DNA from: Alloalcanivorax balearicus MACL04
Lineage (GTDB): Bacteria > Pseudomonadota > Gammaproteobacteria > Pseudomonadales > Alcanivoracaceae
NCBI RefSeq assembly: GCF_025532145.1
Contig: NZ_ARXS01000015.1
Location: forward strand, 46,208 to 110,207
Direction of reading: 5' to 3'
DNA: 64,000 nucleotides
A model generated the notes under the pieces. The model ran no database searches. It was not told the origin of the DNA and worked only from the letters and a program-made list of their open reading frames with translations. Of this stretch, positions 45,028-54,095 are shown in pieces (the stretch's first letter is position 1; the number at the start of each line of letters is the position of its first letter). Position numbers and translations under genes: made by a program.

Positions 45028-45056
45028 GGGAAAAACCGACAAACTTTCTGATTTCC
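45028..45056 (-). promoter_or_regulatory. Possible ECF-sigma promoter of the receptor gene
   Basis: On minus, GGAAAT (complement of 45051-45056) matches the -35 of FecI-type promoters; 17 bases later TTTCCC only partly matches the TCCTTT -10. It lies 54-82 bases before the receptor ATG. Confidence 0.3.
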
Positions 45057-45094
45057 TGCCAACACCGATGTCTACAACTCGGCGATTGCTGTGG

Positions 45095-45173
45095 AGCCGC
45101 TGTGGGAGCTTGCCTGCAAGCGAATTGGGGACATTTCCAGGAATTCGCTTGCAGGCAAGCTCCCACAGCGGCT
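45095..45173. repeat. REP doublet (REPIN-like), perfect 32-bp arms
   Basis: Arms at 45095-45126 and 45142-45173 are exact reverse complements with 15 bases between. The core reads GCTGTGGGAGCTTGCCTGC then AAGCGAAT. It lies between fecR and the receptor gene and could form a stable RNA structure in the joint transcript. Confidence 0.92.
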
Positions 45174-45198
45174 TTGTGGTCCCGGCGGTGCTCCGGCG

Positions 45199-46173
45199 TC
45201 ATGCTTGGGCCACCACCCGGACCCACAAGGAGGTACGCCAGACCACCTCCACCGGCAGCAGGCGGTCGAGGTCATCCATCAAGGCGTCGGGATGGTCCAA
45301 CTGGAATACTCCGGAGAGGCGTAAATCCGCCACCGCCGGATCACAACCGGTGTGCCCGCTACGGTAACGGGCCAGTTCGGCGACGAATTCCTCCAGGCGC
45401 ATGTTGTCCACCACCAGCATGCCGCGAGTCCAGGCGGCCGGCGGATGCGTCGGTGTGGCCAGCGGAGTGACGGCGAAGTCGCCCAGCCGCCAGCGCTCAC
45501 CGGAGGCGCAAAGCTGCTGTTGGCCCGCGGCGGTGACAGCAGTGACTTCGCCCTGCTCGACCCAGAGGGTGGCGAAATCGCCCTGGTGGTCCCGTAACAG
45601 AAACCGGGCCTGCCCGGCCTCGCAGTGACCGAAACGATGTTCCACCCGCAGCGGACGGGGCAGGGCGTAGCCTGCGTCCGTCCCGCTTTCCACCCACATT
45701 TCGCCGTGATTCAGCACCAGGCGCCGCTCGCTGTCGCTGTAGCGCACATCCAGGGACGAGCGGGTATTGAGCTGGATGCGGGTACCGTCATCCAGAGTCA
45801 GGCGCTGCTGTTCTCCGGCACCGGTACGGTAGTCGGCGTGTAGTGGTGAGTGCCGGTAGGCCAGCCAACCGCCGGGTGCTCCGACCAACAGCGCAAGCAG
45901 ACTCTTCAGCGTGCGGCGCCGATGCAGGTCGGCGCCGGCGTTGTTCAGCACCGGTAACGCCATGTCCTTGTCCGGCAGGGCATCCAACAGTGAACGGAAT
46001 TCGCCACGCAGATCGCACAGACGTTCCCAGGCCAGAGCATGGTCGGGATGGCGTTCGCACCAGTCGCGGATGCTCCGCCGCAGGGCCTGGCGATCATCGG
46101 TGCCATCCAGGCGCAATTGCCATTGGATGGCGGTGTGCACCACCGATTCCGGCAGGGTCCGGTCGTGGGGCAT
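45199..46173 (-). CDS. FecR-type anti-sigma/regulatory transmembrane protein
   Basis: 324 residues. An N-terminal cytoplasmic region (AIQWQLRLDGT, WCERHPDHALAWERL) binds the sigma factor. A membrane segment near residue 95 (LKSLLALLVGAPGGWLAY) is followed by the periplasmic FecR domain with LDDGTRIQLNTRSSLDVRYSD in outline. It senses the STN domain of the receptor. ATG 46173 is two bases from the fecI-like stop, so the pair is an operon. Confidence 0.88.
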   Translation of the reverse strand: MPHDRTLPESVVHTAIQWQLRLDGTDDRQALRRSIRDWCERHPDHALAWERLCDLRGEFRSLLDALPDKDMALPVLNNAGADLHRRRTLKSLLALLVGAPGGWLAYRHSPLHADYRTGAGEQQRLTLDDGTRIQLNTRSSLDVRYSDSERRLVLNHGEMWVESGTDAGYALPRPLRVEHRFGHCEAGQARFLLRDHQGDFATLWVEQGEVTAVTAAGQQQLCASGERWRLGDFAVTPLATPTHPPAAWTRGMLVVDNMRLEEFVAELARYRSGHTGCDPAVADLRLSGVFQLDHPDALMDDLDRLLPVEVVWRTSLWVRVVAQA

Positions 46174-46175
46174 GG

Positions 46176-46694
46176 TCAGGCGCCGCCCTGTTCGAAGCGC
46201 AGCCGGTAGCAATGCATCAGGGCTTCGGCCACATAGCGCTCGGCGGTGCGGGTGGAGACGCCCAGCTGCTCGGCCACCTGGCGATGATTCTGGCCACCCA
46301 ACTGATAAAGCAGGAAGGCTCGACGTACCCGGGTCTTCAGGCCGTCCAGCATGGCCGCCACCCGCTCCAGCATTTGCAGGGCCTCGTTACGGGTTTCGGC
46401 GGAGGGCGCGTATTCCCGAGGCAACTGTGCCAAGGCTTCCAGGTAGGCTTTTTCCAGAGCGCCGCGGCGCCAGAAATCGACCACCAGCCCCTTGGCGATG
46501 GTGCCGAGAAAAGCCCGCGGCGCTTCGTCGGTGACCGGCTTTCCGCGCACCAGCACCCGCACGAAGGTGTCCTGGGCAATGTCGGCGGCCTGCTCGGTGC
46601 AACCCAGCTTGCGCCGTAGCCAAAGATGCAGCCAGCCATGATGGTCACGATACAGCTCGGCCAGATGAGACGAATCGATGTCGGTGGCGGGCAT
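46176..46694 (-). CDS. FecI-type ECF sigma factor
   Basis: 172 residues. Region 2 is seen in LAELYRDHHGWLHLWLRRKLG and AADIAQDTFVRVLV; region 4 is VRRAFLLYQLGGQNHRQVAEQLGVSTRTAERYV in outline, a helix-turn-helix. It should direct transcription of the adjacent receptor gene. ATG 46694 gives the family length but lacks a clear ribosome site; a GTG at 46751 is the alternative. Confidence 0.88.
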   Translation of the reverse strand: MPATDIDSSHLAELYRDHHGWLHLWLRRKLGCTEQAADIAQDTFVRVLVRGKPVTDEAPRAFLGTIAKGLVVDFWRRGALEKAYLEALAQLPREYAPSAETRNEALQMLERVAAMLDGLKTRVRRAFLLYQLGGQNHRQVAEQLGVSTRTAERYVAEALMHCYRLRFEQGGA

Positions 46695-46760
46695 GGACAG
46701 AGACAGGTGAGTGGCGAAAGTGCGATGCCTGGTAACAGGCGTTGAAAGCACACATTAAAC

Positions 46761-46779
46761 GCGAATCAGTCTCATTACA
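46761..46779 (-). promoter_or_regulatory. Possible Fur box upstream of the sigma factor gene
   Basis: On minus, the 19 bases beginning TGTAATGAGACTG match 12 of 19 positions of the Fur consensus GATAATGATAATCATTATC. Iron repression is expected for such cassettes, but the match alone is modest. Confidence 0.35.
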
Positions 46780-46852
46780 AGGGCTGGCGATGGGAACGGC
46801 CCAACGCGGTTCTTTTCAGTATGAAGAGTCGTGGAGGCCAGGTGCAAAGTTG

Positions 46853-46920
46853 TTCGCTGGCAAGCCAGCTTCCCACGGAGGTTCAAGAAAGCCACTGTGG
46901 GAAGCTGGCTTGCCAGCGAA
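46853..46920. repeat. REP doublet (REPIN-like), perfect 24-bp arms
   Basis: Arms at 46853-46876 and 46897-46920 are exact reverse complements (TTCGCTGGCAAGCCAGCTTC on one side) with a 20-base loop. It sits directly after the serB stop and may form its transcript end. Confidence 0.92.
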
Positions 46921-46926
46921 TACGGA

Positions 46927-48156
46927 CTAGTTCAGCAGTTCCGCCTGATCCTTGTCGCGTACCCCGATCAGATAGAGGATGCCGTCCAGGCCCAGCGTGG
47001 AGATGGACTGCTCGGCATTCTTCTTTACCAGCGGCTTGGCGCGGAAGGCGATACCAAGACCAGCGGCGCCCAGCATCGGCAGATCATTGGCGCCGTCGCC
47101 CACGGCGATAACCTGCTCCAGGTTGATGTTTTCCTGCTTGGCGATCTGTTTGAGCAGTTCCGCCTTGCGTTCGCCGTTGACGATCTGGCCCACCACCCGG
47201 CCGGTGACCTTGCCGTCCTCGATTTCCAGTTCGTTGGCGTAAACGTAGTCGATGTTCAAAGTGCGCTTGAGCCATTCGCCGAACCAGGTAAAGCCGCCGG
47301 ACAGAATGGCGGTGCGGTAGCCCAGGGCCTTGAGGGTGGGGATCAGGCGCTGGGCCCCTTCGGTCAGCTCCAGGCGGTCGCGCACCCGTTCCAAAGCGCT
47401 TTCGTCCAGCCCCTTGAGCAGGGCCACGCGAGAGCGGAAGCTCTCATTGAAGTCCAGCTCGCCGCGCATGGCCCGTTCGGTGATGGCGGCCACCTGCTCG
47501 CCGACGCCGGCCTCGGCGGCCAGTTCATCGATCACTTCCGAGCGGATCAGGGTGGAGTCCATGTCGAACACCACCAGCCGCCGATTGCGGCGGAAAGCAC
47601 TGTCACGCTGGAAGGCGATATCCAGGTTGCGTTCGTTGGCGATGGACAGAAAAGCGGCGCGCATGGCCGCCGCGTCCCGGGGCTCGCCGCGCACGGAAAT
47701 TTCCACGCAGGCGCGGGTGTCCGGGTTTTCCAGCTCGCCTTCCAGGCGAACCCGGCCGGACAGACGGGTCATGCTGTCGATGTTGAGGCCATTGTCGGCC
47801 ACCACGGTGGTGACCTCGGCCAACTGCTCGGCGGTGATCTTGCGTGATAGCAGGGTGATGATATGACGGTCCTTGCCCTGGCCGGACACCCATTCCTCGT
47901 AGCGGTCCTCGTCGATGGGACGGAACCGCACCGAAATATTACGTTTGTGGGCTTCGAACAACAGGTCCTTGAGCAGCGGCGACGCTTCCCCTTCCGGTGG
48001 TACCTCCACCAGAATGCCCAGGGACAGGGTGTCATGGATCACCGCCTGGCCGATATCCAGTACGTTCACCTGGTAGCGGCCCAGTATCGCGGTGAAGGCC
48101 GCGGTCAAGCCAGGCCGGTCGTTGCCGGACACCTGGATCAGAATGATCTCGCGCAC
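46927..48156 (-). CDS. serB: Phosphoserine phosphatase with N-terminal ACT domains
   Basis: Last step of serine synthesis: phosphoserine to serine. 409 residues: two ACT-like regulatory domains (residues about 1-180; ILIQVSGNDRPGLTAAF) and a HAD phosphatase with FDMDSTLIRSEVIDE near residue 200, LSGGFTWFG near 290 and VGDGANDLPML near 345. The length is that of the Pseudomonas-type SerB. It is divergent from an smp-like gene, a conserved arrangement. Confidence 0.95.
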   Translation of the reverse strand: MREIILIQVSGNDRPGLTAAFTAILGRYQVNVLDIGQAVIHDTLSLGILVEVPPEGEASPLLKDLLFEAHKRNISVRFRPIDEDRYEEWVSGQGKDRHIITLLSRKITAEQLAEVTTVVADNGLNIDSMTRLSGRVRLEGELENPDTRACVEISVRGEPRDAAAMRAAFLSIANERNLDIAFQRDSAFRRNRRLVVFDMDSTLIRSEVIDELAAEAGVGEQVAAITERAMRGELDFNESFRSRVALLKGLDESALERVRDRLELTEGAQRLIPTLKALGYRTAILSGGFTWFGEWLKRTLNIDYVYANELEIEDGKVTGRVVGQIVNGERKAELLKQIAKQENINLEQVIAVGDGANDLPMLGAAGLGIAFRAKPLVKKNAEQSISTLGLDGILYLIGVRDKDQAELLN

Positions 48157-48267
48157 TAGTTGTGTTCCTTGGACCCGGGTAAAAGGTCGGCGTAGCGTAG
48201 CAAAAAGCGCCGGCCAGCGGCAGCCCGGTTTGGCGCCACGGGCAAGCCCGATGGCTCCTTAAACAGG

Positions 48268-48273
48268 TATACT
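48268..48273 (+). promoter_or_regulatory. Candidate -10 box for the smp-like gene
   Basis: TATACT in GGTATACT, 35 bases before the ATG at 48309. No good -35 is seen, so this would be an extended-type or activator-dependent promoter. Confidence 0.4.
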
Positions 48274-48308
48274 CGGCCCCGCGATTCGCCCAACAGGAAA
48301 TACGGACC

Positions 48309-49532
48309 ATGTCCCTTTGGCAACGATGGCGCCCGTGGCTGCGCCAGGAGCGCGTTCTGCTGGTGGAACTGGCCACCATGCTGCTGATGGCGCTGGTGAT
48401 CGGCGTCTACTTTCTTGAGCACTTTTCCGCCCGCCTGGAGGAGCAGCAACGGCAGGAACTGACCTCCCTGGCCCGGCAGACCGCCCTGCGCGCGGCGGAA
48501 TCCATGGTCGGTGATGACCTTATCAGTCTCAATGTCATCGCTCGTGAAACCCGCGCTCTGGATACCGTCAGTGAGGCGCGTTTCCTCAGTGTGGCCCGGC
48601 AGCCGCTGGCCGGCGGCGAGCTGCCTTCGGCGGCCACGGTGAGAGTGGAAGTTCCGGTGGCGTTGGCGGATGGCGAACCGGCCGGAGCCCTGGTGCTGGC
48701 GGCCCGCCCGAGCACCGCCCGCGAGGGGCTGGAATCCGGCTACGTGCTGGTGGTGCTGGGCGTGTTGCTGCTGCGAGTGGCCGGGGAAGTCATGTGGCGG
48801 CGAATCCAGCGGGGGCAGCCCGCCAGGGCCGGCGATGAAACGCCGGGAACGGGTTTGGACAGCGACGAAGCTGAAGCGCTGGATGGCGCTCCACCGTCCA
48901 TCGTGTTTCGGCGTCCGCAAGGCAATGGGGGCCCGGGCGGCAGCGATCTGCGCCTGAGTATCGTCAATTTCGATCACTTCCGGCAGCGCTATACCGCCGA
49001 TGCCTTGCGGGCCTTGCTGGACGACTATCACCATCTGCTGAGTGAAGTGGCGCGCCTGTACGGCGGCCAGGTGGAGCGTGGACTGGGTGATCGCGCGCTG
49101 GTGCGCTTCCCGGGACAGCCGTTGTCGTCCACCTCCTTCGCCGCGCTGTGCGCGGGCTTGCTGTTCCTGCGCCTGACGCGGTTGCAGGGGCCCCGCCGCA
49201 AGTCGCATCAGGCGCCGGCGCTGGAGTTCAAGGCGCTGGTGTGTGATGACTTCGGTGAAGAGGAAAGCTGGGCGCTGTGCGTGGCCGGCGTGCCCGGCCG
49301 GTTACAGGTGCCGGAAAGCCAGCTCACCCGTGGTGAACTGGATGTGAAAGCCCTGTATCAACCGGAGCGGGCGCTGACGGTGATGTCCGGTGAGCGCCAG
49401 GTGCGGCTGCAGCCGGTGGAGCAATTGGCTTATCGCTATCAGGCGCTGTTGCGCAGTCAGGCGGAAGCGGTGATGGGCGACGGGTTGGGTTCCGGCCCGG
49501 CCGGCGAGGACGGCGTTTCGCCGAGCAGATAA
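48309..49532 (+). CDS. Smp/YtjB (AhpA)-family membrane protein with cyclase-like C-terminus
   Basis: 407 residues. Membrane segment 1 is near residues 18-37 (LVELATMLLMALVIGVYFL) and a second near 143-157 (YVLVVLGVLLLRVAG), enclosing a periplasmic domain. The cytoplasmic part (about 210-340) reads LSIVNFDHFRQRYTADAL to LGDRALVRFPGQ, recalling a degenerate class III cyclase fold; that is my inference. Divergence from serB matches smp in E. coli. Its last 76 bases overlap the convergent ATP-grasp gene. Confidence 0.75.
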   Translation: MSLWQRWRPWLRQERVLLVELATMLLMALVIGVYFLEHFSARLEEQQRQELTSLARQTALRAAESMVGDDLISLNVIARETRALDTVSEARFLSVARQPLAGGELPSAATVRVEVPVALADGEPAGALVLAARPSTAREGLESGYVLVVLGVLLLRVAGEVMWRRIQRGQPARAGDETPGTGLDSDEAEALDGAPPSIVFRRPQGNGGPGGSDLRLSIVNFDHFRQRYTADALRALLDDYHHLLSEVARLYGGQVERGLGDRALVRFPGQPLSSTSFAALCAGLLFLRLTRLQGPRRKSHQAPALEFKALVCDDFGEEESWALCVAGVPGRLQVPESQLTRGELDVKALYQPERALTVMSGERQVRLQPVEQLAYRYQALLRSQAEAVMGDGLGSGPAGEDGVSPSR

Positions 49533-50272
49533 TCGTTCATTGCCGAGGCGATGCGCTGCGGCAGATCGGGCATGCCCTGATTGCCGAACAAGCGGTTGAA
49601 CTCCAGCACATAAGGATGGCCATCCACCCAGGCCACGTCGAAGCCGGCGTAATCGATACCGAGGCGCAGGGCCAGATCGTGCACCAGTTCCACCGCGGCC
49701 TCCGGCACCGGCAGGTCATGACGTACACGGCCGCCGCGTGCCACGTTATTGAGGAACCCCTCGCCCTCGCGCCAGTAAGCGGCGATCACCTTACGACCCA
49801 CCACCACCACGCGCAGATCGCGCACGATCGGCAGCAGCTTCTGGATGTAGAGCACGTCGTTCTGCGCGGCGAACGCCTGTAATTGCTGGCGGTTCTCGAT
49901 CAGGAAAACGCCCTCGCCACGGCTGGAACGGACCTGTTTGCCCACGAACGGGAACGTCCAGGTGTCCAGGATACGGCTTACCGAAGTGCTGTCGGAGGGC
50001 AGTACCTCGGTGGCTGGCAGATGTTGAGGACAGGCCAGTTCCAGGGCCCGGGTCATTTCGATCTTGTCATGGCCCAGATGATAGGAAGCAGGGCTTGGGA
50101 AAATCGGCCGCTGCAACACGTAGTGCAGGCCGTGCAACTGCCAATACGCGGGGAACAGCAGCCAGTCGGCATCACTCAACTCGCTCACATGGGCGGCGGC
50201 GTGTTCCGGTTTGATGTAGCGAACCGAAGCCAAGCCCAGAGTGCGGAAGGGATCAAAGGTGATCAGTTTCAA
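49457..50272 (-). CDS. RimK-like ATP-grasp protein
   Basis: About 271 residues. ATP-grasp features are visible: FPFVGKQVRSSRGEGVFLI near residue 125, VLYIQKLLPIVRDLRVVVVG near 155 and YAGFDVAWVDGHPYVLEFNRLFGNQG in outline near 235 (metal-binding Glu and Asn). It probably joins a carboxylate to an amine. The start is uncertain: TTG at 50272 (KLITFDPFRTLG) is the first sensible codon and no ATG lies in frame nearby. Its 3' end overlaps the smp-like gene antisense. Confidence 0.72.
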   Translation of the reverse strand: MKLITFDPFRTLGLASVRYIKPEHAAAHVSELSDADWLLFPAYWQLHGLHYVLQRPIFPSPASYHLGHDKIEMTRALELACPQHLPATEVLPSDSTSVSRILDTWTFPFVGKQVRSSRGEGVFLIENRQQLQAFAAQNDVLYIQKLLPIVRDLRVVVVGRKVIAAYWREGEGFLNNVARGGRVRHDLPVPEAAVELVHDLALRLGIDYAGFDVAWVDGHPYVLEFNRLFGNQGMPDLPQRIASAMNDYLLGETPSSPAGPEPNPSPITASA

Positions 50273-50366
50273 CGCAGGACAGCACCATTCAGCCGTAACG
50301 GACGATTTTATAGGGCCAAATCGGGTGTCTCGGCAAGCAAATTCAGCGCTGTCCCGCGGCGGCGAT

Positions 50367-50675
50367 TCAGCCCGGCCGGCGGCACTCCGGCGGCAGGGAC
50401 AGGGGGCCACCCTGGTGCTGTTCCAGCAGGCGTAGAAAATCCTTGCCGACGCCACGTCCCCGGGTGGACGGATGCACCACCATCCACAGCAGCGCCTCGC
50501 CGTCCAGGGCGGCCACCGCCACCGGCTGGCCGTTGAAATGGGCGCCGGCGATGGTGTGCCCCGCGGCGATGGCCTGGCGCAGCGCCCGGGCGTGGTCGGG
50601 ATCATCGCGCAGGGTTTTGGCGAAAGTGTCGTTGACGCTGTCACTGGCGGCGTGAATCTGAAGCTGAATCGGCAT
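50367..50675 (-). CDS. Small GNAT-like protein, possibly PanZ-like
   Basis: 102 residues. The acetyl-CoA-binding motif is seen in [20 protein letters not shown] near residue 65; the protein ends shortly after, lacking the last strands of a full GNAT. Size and layout recall PanZ/PanM, the acetyl-CoA sensor that acts on PanD, but this is inferred. GGGAG six bases before the ATG supports the start. It is divergent from hisB. Confidence 0.65.
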   Translation of the reverse strand: MPIQLQIHAASDSVNDTFAKTLRDDPDHARALRQAIAAGHTIAGAHFNGQPVAVAALDGEALLWMVVHPSTRGRGVGKDFLRLLEQHQGGPLSLPPECRRPG

Positions 50676-50710
50676 GCGGTCTCCCGGAGGCGATGAAAAA
50701 ACGTCCGTAC

Positions 50711-50763
50711 CCCGCCGGTCTCGGCGGGCCACGTAGGCTAAAGGGTCGGTTCCCTAGTATACT
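50711..50763 (+). promoter_or_regulatory. hisB upstream region: hairpin and candidate -10
   Basis: A perfect 7-bp hairpin (CCCGCCG-GTCT-CGGCGGG) spans 50711-50728. TATACT at 50758-50763, in AGTATACT, is a likely -10, 25 bases before the hisB ATG. No histidine-rich leader peptide is visible. Confidence 0.4.
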
Positions 50764-50788
50764 ACCCGCCTCAATCTTGGAGGTACCG

Positions 50789-51394
50789 ATGAGCGAACGT
50801 CGCGCCACTGTCGAGCGCAACACACTGGAAACCCAGATCCGGGTCGCCGTGAATCTGGATGGCACCGGCGCCTGTAAGCTGGACACCGGCCTGCCGTTTC
50901 TGGAGCACATGCTGGATCAGGTGGCACGCCACGGTCTGATCGACCTGGACATCGTCGCCAACGGGGATTTGCATATCGATGCCCACCACACCGTGGAGGA
51001 TATCGGTATTACCCTGGGGCAGGCGCTGTCCCGGGCCTGGGGCGACAAGAAAGGCATTCGCCGTTATGGCCACGCCTATGTGCCGCTGGACGAAGCCTTG
51101 TCCCGGGTGGTGATCGACCTGTCCGGCCGTCCCGGCCTGGAAATGCATGTGCCGTTTACTCGCGGCATGATCGGCGGCTTTGACGTGGATCTGTTCCACG
51201 AGTTCTTCCAGGGCCTGGTGAACCACGCCATGATCACCGTGCACGTGGACAACCTGCGCGGCAAGAACGCTCACCACCAGGCGGAAACCGTGTTCAAGGC
51301 CTTTGGCCGCGCGCTGCGTGTGGCGGTGGAGAGGGATCCGCGCATGGGCGATATCACTCCCAGCACCAAGGGCACCTTGACGGAAACCGAATGA
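50789..51394 (+). CDS. hisB: Imidazoleglycerol-phosphate dehydratase
   Basis: Sixth step of histidine synthesis. 201 residues, the monofunctional dehydratase without the phosphatase domain found in E. coli HisB. Manganese-binding histidine motifs are present: [13 protein letters not shown] near residue 40, HHTVEDIG near 68, and GKNAHHQAE near 165. GGAGG precedes the ATG. First gene of hisB-H-A-F. Confidence 0.96.
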   Translation: MSERRATVERNTLETQIRVAVNLDGTGACKLDTGLPFLEHMLDQVARHGLIDLDIVANGDLHIDAHHTVEDIGITLGQALSRAWGDKKGIRRYGHAYVPLDEALSRVVIDLSGRPGLEMHVPFTRGMIGGFDVDLFHEFFQGLVNHAMITVHVDNLRGKNAHHQAETVFKAFGRALRVAVERDPRMGDITPSTKGTLTETE

Positions 51395-51405
51395 GGAACC
51401 CAGGT

Positions 51406-52047
51406 ATGAGTGAAACCGTCGCCGTGGTCGATTACGGCATGGGGAATCTGCACTCCGCCGGCAAGGCGCTGGAGAAAGTGGCTTCCGGTCAACGCATCGT
51501 GGTTACCGGTGACCCGGACCAGGTCCGCCACGCGGACCGGGTGGTGTTTCCCGGTGTCGGCGCCATTCGTGACTGTATCCGGGTGATCACCGAGACCGGG
51601 CTGGACCGGGCCATTCTCGATGTGATCGATGCGCGCAAGCCGCTGCTCGGCGTTTGTGTGGGCATGCAGGCGCTGCTGGATCACAGCGAGGAAAACGACG
51701 GCGTCGACTGCCTGGGTGTCTTCAACGGCCGGGTGGCGCATTTTGGTGAGCAGTACGGGGAAACCGGAAACCGCCTGAAAGTGCCGCACATGGGTTGGAA
51801 CGAGGTGCGCCAGATGCACCCGCACCCGATGTGGGCCGGCATCGCCGACAACAGCCGTTTTTATTTCGTGCACAGCTACTGTGCCTTGGACGTGCCGGAA
51901 GAGAATATCTCCGGCATGTGTCACTACGGCCGCGATTTCGCCGCCGCGGTGATCAAGAAAAATGTCTTCGCGGTGCAGTTCCATCCGGAAAAAAGCGCCG
52001 ACGCCGGCCTGCAACTACTGGAAAACTTCCTGCGCTGGCAGCCCTGA
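51406..52047 (+). CDS. hisH: Imidazole glycerol phosphate synthase, glutaminase subunit
   Basis: Supplies ammonia from glutamine to HisF. 213 residues, a class I glutamine amidotransferase: VDYGMGNLHS at the N-terminus, nucleophile Cys in LGVCVGMQAL near residue 84, and catalytic His/Glu in QFHPEKS near 195. An ATG at 51391 overlaps the hisB stop, but ATG 51406 gives the expected MSETVAVVDYG start with GAGG upstream. Confidence 0.95.
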   Translation: MSETVAVVDYGMGNLHSAGKALEKVASGQRIVVTGDPDQVRHADRVVFPGVGAIRDCIRVITETGLDRAILDVIDARKPLLGVCVGMQALLDHSEENDGVDCLGVFNGRVAHFGEQYGETGNRLKVPHMGWNEVRQMHPHPMWAGIADNSRFYFVHSYCALDVPEENISGMCHYGRDFAAAVIKKNVFAVQFHPEKSADAGLQLLENFLRWQP

Positions 52048-52098
52048 CCGTCGCCGTGCCGACAAAACGCCGATATACGTTGATAGAAAGAGACTTTG

Positions 52099-52839
52099 AT
52101 GCAACTGATTCCCGCCATCGACCTTAAAGACGGTAAGTGCGTCCGCCTCAAACAAGGGCGCATGGAAGACGACACCGTCTTCTCCGAAGACCCGGTGGCC
52201 GTCGCCACTCACTGGGTGGAACGGGGCGCCCGCCGCCTGCACCTGGTGGACCTCAACGGGGCCTTTGCCGGCGAGCCGGTGAATGGCGAGATCGTCAAGG
52301 CCATTGCCAAAGCCCACCCGAATCTGCCAATCCAGATCGGCGGCGGTATCCGTACTCCGGAAATCATCCAGGCCTACCTGGACGCCGGGGTGCAGTGGGT
52401 GATCATCGGCACCAAGGCCGTCAATGAGCCGGCCTTCGTCAAGGCAATGTGTCAGCGTTTTCCCGGCCATATCATCGTCGGCCTGGACGCCAAGGACGGC
52501 AAGGTGGCCACCGACGGCTGGGCCAACGTCACCGATGTGGATGTGATCGACCTGGCCCGGCAATTCGAGAACGACGGTGTCTCCGCCATCGTTTACACCG
52601 ACATCAGCCGTGATGGCATGCTGCAGGGCGTGAATGTGGAAGCGACCGTGCGGCTGGCCCGGTCCATGAGCATCCCGGTGATCGCCTCCGGTGGCATCAC
52701 CAACCTGGACGACGTGCGCAACCTGTGCGCGGTGGCGGACCAGGGCATCAGCGGTGCCATCACCGGCCGTGCCATTTACGAGAACACCCTGGACTTCGCC
52801 GAAGGCCAAGCGCTGTCCGACCAGCTCACCGGCGCCTGA
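52099..52839 (+). CDS. hisA: ProFAR isomerase
   Basis: Isomerises ProFAR to PRFAR in histidine synthesis. 246 residues, (beta/alpha)8 barrel: [17 protein letters not shown] at the N-terminus carries the catalytic Asp, IGGGIRTPE near residue 80, the second Asp in [12 protein letters not shown] near 170, and [10 protein letters not shown] near 195. It lies 51 bases after hisH. Confidence 0.96.
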   Translation: MQLIPAIDLKDGKCVRLKQGRMEDDTVFSEDPVAVATHWVERGARRLHLVDLNGAFAGEPVNGEIVKAIAKAHPNLPIQIGGGIRTPEIIQAYLDAGVQWVIIGTKAVNEPAFVKAMCQRFPGHIIVGLDAKDGKVATDGWANVTDVDVIDLARQFENDGVSAIVYTDISRDGMLQGVNVEATVRLARSMSIPVIASGGITNLDDVRNLCAVADQGISGAITGRAIYENTLDFAEGQALSDQLTGA

Positions 52840-52853
52840 GCGCGGAGACAACC

Positions 52854-53627
52854 ATGAGCCTTGCCAAACGTATCATCCCCTGCCTGGACGTGGACGCCGG
52901 CCGCGTGGTCAAGGGTGTCCAGTTCGTCGATATCCGCGACGCCGGTGATCCGGTGGAAGTGGCGCGCCGTTATAACGAAGCCGGGGCGGACGAGATTACC
53001 TTCCTGGACATTACCGCCAGCCACGAAGGGCGGGACACCACCCTGGAAACCGTGGAGCGCATGGCCAGTCAGGTGTTCATCCCGCTCACCGTGGGCGGTG
53101 GCGTGCGCACCCTGGAAGATATTCGTAATCTGCTCAATGCCGGCGCCGACAAGGTCAGTATCAACTCGGCGGCGGTGAAGAATCCGGAATTCGTCCATGA
53201 GGCCGCGCAGCGGTTCGGCTCCCAGTGCATCGTGGTGGCCATCGATGCCAAGAAAGTCAGCGGCGAAAGCGAGAACAATCGCTGGGAGATTTTCACCCAC
53301 GGGGGCCGCAAGCCCACCGGTATTGATGCGGTAGAGTGGGCGCGACGCATGACCGATTACGGCGCCGGTGAAATCCTGCTGACCAGCATGGATCGCGACG
53401 GCACCAAAAACGGTTTTGATATCGCCCTGACCCGGGCCATTGCCGATGCCGTGCCGGTGCCGGTGATTGCCTCCGGCGGTGTCGGCAATCTGCAGCACTT
53501 GGTGGACGGCGTGATCCAGGGCGGCGCCGATGCGGTGCTGGCGGCGTCGATCTTCCACTTCGGCGAGTACAGCATTGCCGAAGCCAAGAAATACATGCAG
53601 CAAGCCGGCATTGAGATGCGCCTGTGA
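52854..53627 (+). CDS. hisF: Imidazole glycerol phosphate synthase, cyclase subunit
   Basis: Converts PRFAR and ammonia to imidazole glycerol phosphate and AICAR. 257 residues: [17 protein letters not shown] with the catalytic Asp near residue 11, [11 protein letters not shown] near 80, [13 protein letters not shown] near 176 with the second Asp, and ASGGVGNL near 202. It is 14 bases after hisA and its end overlaps the next gene by four bases (GTGA). Confidence 0.96.
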   Translation: MSLAKRIIPCLDVDAGRVVKGVQFVDIRDAGDPVEVARRYNEAGADEITFLDITASHEGRDTTLETVERMASQVFIPLTVGGGVRTLEDIRNLLNAGADKVSINSAAVKNPEFVHEAAQRFGSQCIVVAIDAKKVSGESENNRWEIFTHGGRKPTGIDAVEWARRMTDYGAGEILLTSMDRDGTKNGFDIALTRAIADAVPVPVIASGGVGNLQHLVDGVIQGGADAVLAASIFHFGEYSIAEAKKYMQQAGIEMRL

Positions 53628-54088
53628 GTGAGGCGGCGCCGTGTATCTGGGTGGACGCGGACGCTTGTCCCGGCGCGATCAAGGAAGTGCTGTTTCGCGC
53701 CGCCCAGCGTCGTCATCTGCACACCCGGCTGGTGGCGAACCATGCCATGCGCGTGCCCCGTTCCCCGTTTATCCGTCTGATCCAGGTCCCTTCTGGTTTT
53801 GATGCCGCCGACGATTACATCGCCGAACAAGTCAGTCCCGGTGATCTGGTGATCACCGCGGACGTGCCGCTGGCGGACCGGATCGTGGCGGCGGGCGCCA
53901 TCGGCCTCAACCCACGCGGCACCCTTTACACCAAGGAGACGGTGCGCGAGCATCTCAACCGTCGCGACTTCATGGAAGAAATGCGTTCCGCCGGTCTCGC
54001 CAGCGGCGGCCCTTCCGCACTGGACAAGCGCCAGGTCCAGGCCTTCGCCAACGCCCTCGACCGGTTCCTCGCCACAGCGGCGTTGTAG
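53624..54088 (+). CDS. UPF0178 (YaiI/DUF188) family protein
   Basis: 154 residues. The N-terminal [15 protein letters not shown] is the family signature, followed by [14 protein letters not shown] and [20 protein letters not shown], a PIN-like acidic arrangement. Function is not established. The GTG start overlaps the hisF stop, so it is translated with the his operon. Confidence 0.88.
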   Translation: MSEAAPCIWVDADACPGAIKEVLFRAAQRRHLHTRLVANHAMRVPRSPFIRLIQVPSGFDAADDYIAEQVSPGDLVITADVPLADRIVAAGAIGLNPRGTLYTKETVREHLNRRDFMEEMRSAGLASGGPSALDKRQVQAFANALDRFLATAAL

Positions 54089-54095
54089 CATGATC

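Noticed and set aside
45005..45226. Short frames across the REP doublet
   Set aside because: They are made of the repeat arms themselves and have no ribosome sites.
50676..50788. Histidine attenuator leader peptide
   Set aside because: No short frame with a run of His codons is present before hisB.
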